From an uncultured Flavobacterium sp. (GTDB lineage Bacteria; Bacteroidota; Bacteroidia; Flavobacteriales; Flavobacteriaceae): a stretch of 64,000 bases of DNA. The notes under the pieces are model-generated. The model ran no database searches, was not told the origin of the DNA, and was given only the letters and a program-made list of their open reading frames with translations. Below, in pieces: positions 60,693 through 64,000 of this stretch. Each line of letters opens with the position of its first letter. The first letter of the stretch is position 1. Location: assembly GCA_943912855.1 (NCBI GenBank), contig CALTVC010000007.1, positions 62,001 through 126,000 of the forward strand, in the 5' to 3' direction. The position numbers and the translations under genes are program-made.

Positions 60693-61682
60693 TTACCACT
60701 GTAAAGAATAAGAACTGTAGTAGCCATTATACTCATAAGAGCCATTAACTGAAATACCGCTTTTAGCTGTATAAAAACCACCCCATGTAGTCATTTGTTT
60801 GCTAAGGGCTTTTCTTCTTTTACGTTTTACGCCACTTGCACCTGAGTTAACTACGTTATCACATTTACCTGCTGCGTAAAGGTTAGCCTGTACACCTACA
60901 CCCAGTTTGGTGCGGTATCTTTTCCATCCGCTACTTAGTTTCCTATAGCTTATAACTCTCACTTTAGTTTTACAGTAAGAAGGGAAAGACCTTATGGTGG
61001 CAATTCGTTTAACTTTCTTCGCGTTGTTTATATATTCAACCCAGCTGTGGCTGCTTTTCCAGCTTTTGCAACTTCCGCCTGTCGCGGTAACACTAAAGCT
61101 ACCGGTCTGAACGTATGAACTATTGTACACGGTGTAACCATCAAGATTAAACCTGAAGATTTCACCGGCCACCATTACTTCCTGATTGTTATTTAATAAA
61201 GATAATTCTTCATCAGCAAACAGGTACTTTGCATCCGGGTCTTTATTGTCATCCAGTACATCGTCTGCAAGGTAGGCACTTTCTTGTGCATAATAAGTTT
61301 TACGCAACGAATTTGTAAAACCCAGGTTGTTTTCAAAATCAACCAAAACCTTGTCTACATTATAGGCTGTTTGATCTTCAAGAGTATTCAGCGCATCATC
61401 TGTCATACTTTCTTTACCGGCTAACCAGCGATCATCATAGTCATCTACCTTTTCTTCAAGTGTTGTTACCGTTTCCTCGAACTCTGTCCAGGAATCAAAA
61501 GACAGCATGGTACTACTTAATGAAACCCTTGAGTTTGGAGAAGCAGGAGCCGTAATGGTAACTTTGTGTACTCCAAGTGCTGAAGCAGCATCCTGTCCGT
61601 TTGTAATTGTTGAATCTTCTGAGCAGCTTACTGCGATTAGGGCAAAAGAAAGCCCGAAAAATTTAAGTGAAAAATTTTTCAT
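60693..61682 (-). CDS. Predicted lipoprotein of unknown function
   Basis: Encodes 329 residues with a lipoprotein signal peptide (SFALIAVSC, lipobox Cys near residue 20). The N-terminal half is acidic and helical (FEETVTTLEEKVDDYDDRW). The C-terminal half is basic, Ser/Tyr/Lys-rich and beta-like, with three Cys-containing segments (GGSCKSW, SYCKTK, GKCDN). No known domain recognised. A promoter with both boxes lies ~230 bp upstream, leaving a long structured leader. Confidence 0.7.
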   Translation of the reverse strand: MKNFSLKFFGLSFALIAVSCSEDSTITNGQDAASALGVHKVTITAPASPNSRVSLSSTMLSFDSWTEFEETVTTLEEKVDDYDDRWLAGKESMTDDALNTLEDQTAYNVDKVLVDFENNLGFTNSLRKTYYAQESAYLADDVLDDNKDPDAKYLFADEELSLLNNNQEVMVAGEIFRFNLDGYTVYNSSYVQTGSFSVTATGGSCKSWKSSHSWVEYINNAKKVKRIATIRSFPSYCKTKVRVISYRKLSSGWKRYRTKLGVGVQANLYAAGKCDNVVNSGASGVKRKRRKALSKQMTTWGGFYTAKSGISVNGSYEYNGYYSSYSLQW

Positions 61683-61910
61683 AAGTTTGTAATAGAATTA
61701 ATTTTTATTATTTCGATCAATTTTTGAGATAAGCCGGTACGTCACTACTGGCTTTCTCCTTTTTTAGGAGTTCCTGCTACATAGGCGGTAATTTTTAAAT
61801 TAGATTATAAGAACAACTTGTCCGTAAGCGTCCTGCTACGGAGATAAAAACGTACTATGCTTTCTACTTGTTCTCTTAAAGAAAAGACTTTTTTGAGATG
61901 TTGGTTAAGC
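61683..61910 (-). ncRNA. Structured ~225-nt 5' leader of the lipoprotein gene
   Basis: The leader contains hairpins TCCGTA/TACGGA (61821-61842) and CTCCT/AGGAG (near 61756-61770), a possible AGCC/GGCT stem, and two copies of TAGCAGGA on the minus strand (61772-61779, 61831-61838). No known riboswitch was recognised. Confidence 0.4.
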
Positions 61911-61939
61911 CAAATGTATTGCTTTTTTTGAATAAACAA
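61911..61939 (-). promoter_or_regulatory. Promoter of the lipoprotein gene
   Basis: Minus strand TTG (61939-61937), 18-bp spacer, TACATTTG (61918-61911). Confidence 0.55.
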
Positions 61940-62446
61940 CTAAAAATTTTAATATTTTTTTTGTAATATTAAAGCTACATTTTATGATTTAAGTATTTAA
62001 TATTTAGCTACTTATTAATTATAAATAGGTGAAACCCTATTTCTTGTATAGGGTTAAAACTAATGCTAAATTATTTCACTTCTGACTGGAATTAACCTAT
62101 GTTTGTTTCAGGCTATACATGTAATACAAACTGAAAGAGAAGGCTTTGTTTGACTATTGTATAATTGTGCCGCACTTACTTCTATGGATATCTCCATGGG
62201 GATAAAGTAAAAGGATCAGCCTTCCCGGCATTATGCGTAATGCCGGGATGCCCGCGGCCTTATGTATCTGAATTCTTTTTATAGTACCTTGTTAATAAGC
62301 TTAAGTAACAAAAAATGCCCGCTCATAACGAACGGGCATTTTTAAAACCAACTAACCAAATAGCATTCCACGGAATGCAAATGAGTGGCAAAGATACTAT
62401 TTTCTTTCCTAACTTAAATCGGCATTAACCAATAAGTATTTAGTTT
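61940..62446. other. 507-bp intergenic stretch
   Basis: AT-rich with no supportable ORF. It holds a perfect hairpin CCCGGCATTA-TGCG-TAATGCCGGG (62224-62247) without a T run, and copy 2 of the duplicated terminator (62313-62341). Confidence 0.55.
62313..62341. terminator. Terminator hairpin, copy 2 of a duplicated sequence
   Basis: Identical to 60642-60670 through stem and loop, with T and A runs on either side. The gene it serves is not obvious. Confidence 0.7.
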
Positions 62447-62680
62447 ATGCCTACAGAAAACCACCAACAGGCGCAGCAATGCTACGAACTGCTACATGCA
62501 CTTTTCATGGAATTTAACGACAACGCGGAACACCTGGAAGCTCTGCATGAAATGTTTATCAGCTTCGTGGCAGATTACCGCCGTACCGATGAAGCCCATC
62601 AAAAGATTATTGCCACCTACACCGCGCTTCGCTTAGTGCTGAAAGAAAGCGAAGCTATCTTCTCTGAACAACAATCCTAA
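62447..62680 (+). CDS. Hypothetical 77-residue helical protein
   Basis: Wholly alpha-helical, acidic (HQQAQQCYELLHALFMEFND..., HQKIIATYTALRLVLKESEAIF), cytoplasmic, not recognised. A strong terminator follows directly, which supports it as a real gene. Confidence 0.6.
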   Translation: MPTENHQQAQQCYELLHALFMEFNDNAEHLEALHEMFISFVADYRRTDEAHQKIIATYTALRLVLKESEAIFSEQQS

Positions 62681-62686
62681 GACCTT

Positions 62687-62708
62687 GCCCCGCTCCGGGG
62701 CTTCTTTG
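62687..62708 (+). terminator. Intrinsic terminator
   Basis: Stem GCCCCG / CGGGGC (62687-62701) followed by TTCTTTG. Confidence 0.7.
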
Positions 62709-62858
62709 TTGGTATAACTAATATAGGGCATTATATAGCTAAGTCATGTTTATCTTCATCAATTTGGTTATTCACTTGCAATGATTACTTATTACATAAT
62801 TGCTTTAATTTTATCCTATTATTAACTTTCGTTATAACCATCTTAAGATAATCCAGGA

Positions 62859-62980
62859 TACCTTTGTATAGTGTTTGTTTTAGTAGGCAAGGCAATAGTT
62901 TTGTACTTGCTATTACTTTTTTCATCTAACTATACTGATATTGTTTTAAGCCCTGTCTGTTCAAAGACGGGGCTTTACTT
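62859..62980 (+). ncRNA. Candidate small RNA
   Basis: A TACCTTTG box (62859-62866) would start a ~105-nt transcript ending in the hairpin AAGCCCTGTC / GACGGGGCTT (62948-62975). No ORF longer than a few codons lies between. The -33 element is poor. Confidence 0.35.
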
Positions 62981-63058
62981 TTAGTGATGGGTAAACACCT
63001 ATAGGCAAAACACTTTGTAAATATCCTTTTTTAGGACTACCATTGTAAAATAATATAA

Positions 63059-63250
63059 TTATAACCGTGTGAGAAGCGGTGCCTGATAGTTATTTTTAGT
63101 TTGTATTAGCCGCACATTACCCCCAAGGAATAATAATGTAAAAGGATTAATTACCTCCACTTCACCCCCTTGTGATGTGGGGGTGACCGCGGCATAAAAA
63201 AGAAAGGCCCTACAGCCATATTGGTGCAGAGCCATTTCCTCATTCTCCAT
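63059..63250 (-). CDS. Doubtful 63-residue ORF
   Basis: Starts MENEEMALHQYGCRAFLFYA and includes PFTLLFLGGNVRL. No family, promoter or coupling was seen, so it may be non-coding. The rest of 62981-63290 shows nothing else. Confidence 0.25.
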   Translation of the reverse strand: MENEEMALHQYGCRAFLFYAAVTPTSQGGEVEVINPFTLLFLGGNVRLIQTKNNYQAPLLTRL

Positions 63251-63290
63251 TACAAATATATCGCAATGATTTCAAGTGCACTTTCGTGTG

Positions 63291-63731
63291 TTATATCCTG
63301 TTAGCTATTTTTGCTACTTTCCAGTAACGTATAACATCTGTAAGCAACTGTTCATATACTCTATAGTCGTTAGGTTTTGTGAAGTAACCCTGAATTGACA
63401 ATTCATACGATTTCTTCATAAAGTCCGTGTTATCGCCAGATGTCGTCAAGAAAACATATGGTACACATTTATCACGCAATTGTATGTCATCGAAAACAAT
63501 CTGTCTTATTTCAAATCCATTGAATTTTGGCATATTTATATCCGAAATTATTAAAAATGGTGAATCTGACATATTCTGAAGATAAGATAATGCTTCTTCG
63601 CTATCGCTGAAAGTAACCACTTCATTCTTGTATTTATTCTTTTCAATGACGATTTCAAAGACTTCTCTAATTATATCTAAATCATCAATATCATCATCAA
63701 TTACAATAATCTTTCCATCTAAATTCATCAA
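63291..63731 (-). CDS. Single-domain response regulator (CheY-like receiver)
   Basis: Encodes 146 residues. The receiver fold is complete: acidic pocket VIDDDIDD, phospho-acceptor Asp in IISDINMPKFNG, Thr in FLTTSGD and Lys in YFTKPND. There is no output domain. No histidine kinase lies in the window. Such proteins are often partners of hybrid or orphan kinases in Bacteroidota. Confidence 0.9.
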   Translation of the reverse strand: MMNLDGKIIVIDDDIDDLDIIREVFEIVIEKNKYKNEVVTFSDSEEALSYLQNMSDSPFLIISDINMPKFNGFEIRQIVFDDIQLRDKCVPYVFLTTSGDNTDFMKKSYELSIQGYFTKPNDYRVYEQLLTDVIRYWKVAKIANRI

Positions 63732-64000
63732 GCATCATATTTTAAATTGATGACGAAGATAAGGAAAAATGCTTATGATAGGGAGTGATGTACGTTCTAC
63801 AGATCATGATAAAAAAGCCTGAAGATAGATTGACTTAATATTCAATCTATTTTTCTATATTTATGTTTTGAATAAAGAGGGTGGCATTATCTGAATTAAT
63901 CTTTTATTATTTATGGGAAACAACATCTTGATTAATACGAAAATAACCACCCCAAAAACATTCAATATAAATGTATGAAAAATAAATATTAACATCTATT
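63732..64000. other. Terminal intergenic stretch
   Basis: AT-rich, no supportable gene. An imperfect inverted repeat beginning GGGTGG (63879) and ending CCACCC (63947-63952) encloses a 21-codon ORF of doubtful reality. Confidence 0.4.

Noticed and set aside
45972..62108. AATTAACCTATGTT(A/T)GTTT present at 45972-45990 and 62090-62108
   Set aside because: A single 19-bp near match in AT-rich DNA 16 kb apart is compatible with chance; no shared context was seen.
63913..63978. 21-codon ORF at the right edge
   Set aside because: No promoter, coupling or homology; lies inside an imperfect inverted repeat and is probably chance.
1..64000. tRNA, rRNA and CRISPR arrays
   Set aside because: None recognised: no tRNA-like cloverleaf with CCA-type end, no rRNA sequence and no regularly spaced repeat series was seen by eye. 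A tRNA scan would settle the tRNA question, particularly near 49.2 kb.

Overview
The window reads as a chromosome segment of a Flavobacterium-like member of the Bacteroidota. Evidence: type IX secretion (T9SS) C-terminal sorting domains, a SusC/SusD pair, promoters with the Bacteroidota -7 box TAnnTTTG, a crtI-crtB-crtZ carotenoid cluster, and family-restricted genes such as the DUF6452/DUF6048 pair beside rlmD. All calls come from reading the sequence and translations; no database search was run.

Layout. 0-3.6 kb: tail of a T9SS-exported protein, a Kir-type potassium channel and typA. 3.7-7.5 kb: a MerR/cobalamin-domain regulator heading carotenoid genes crtI, crtB and crtZ. 7.7-10 kb: exported TolB-like protein and a T9SS-exported cell-wall amidase. 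10.1-15.2 kb: a TetR, ABC protein, HlyD, TolC operon whose ABC protein has a degenerate ATPase. 15.4-31.3 kb: housekeeping and metabolism (PhnA-like, aldo/keto reductase, YbaB, S9 peptidase, cysteine synthase/CBS-like enzyme, Smr protein, ornithine aminotransferase, WYL regulator, rlmD, proline dehydrogenase, aroB). 31.6-34.4 kb: polyamine genes (speA and a deoxyhypusine-synthase-like enzyme). 34.6-36.3 kb: KDG kinase and KDPG aldolase. 36.4-40.8 kb: sulfate assimilation (cysH, cysD, cysN, TauE-like exporter) behind a leader with a short ORF and an intrinsic terminator. 40.8-49.1 kb: SusD, SusC, a PI-PLC-like phospholipase and a metallophosphoesterase, possibly a phospho-inositol or phospholipid scavenging locus.

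49.1-60.0 kb is an accessory region. It starts with a repeat- and hairpin-dense boundary. A secreted protein and an XRE repressor on the minus strand then face a compact plus-strand operon of about 19 mostly small genes, many with ATGA overlaps. This operon carries a primase-helicase fusion with a divergent TOPRIM motif, an ASCH protein, a zinc-ribbon protein and a Dam-like methylase with DPVY in place of DPPY. No integrase, capsid, terminase or conjugation gene is visible, so it looks like an orphan replication and regulation module of a phage-like or integrative element.

60.0-64.0 kb is gene-poor. It holds a candidate small hydrophobic-peptide locus with promoters and terminators on both strands (type I toxin-antitoxin-like), an unrecognised lipoprotein with a structured leader, a terminator hairpin present in two copies, a possible small RNA and a single-domain response regulator.
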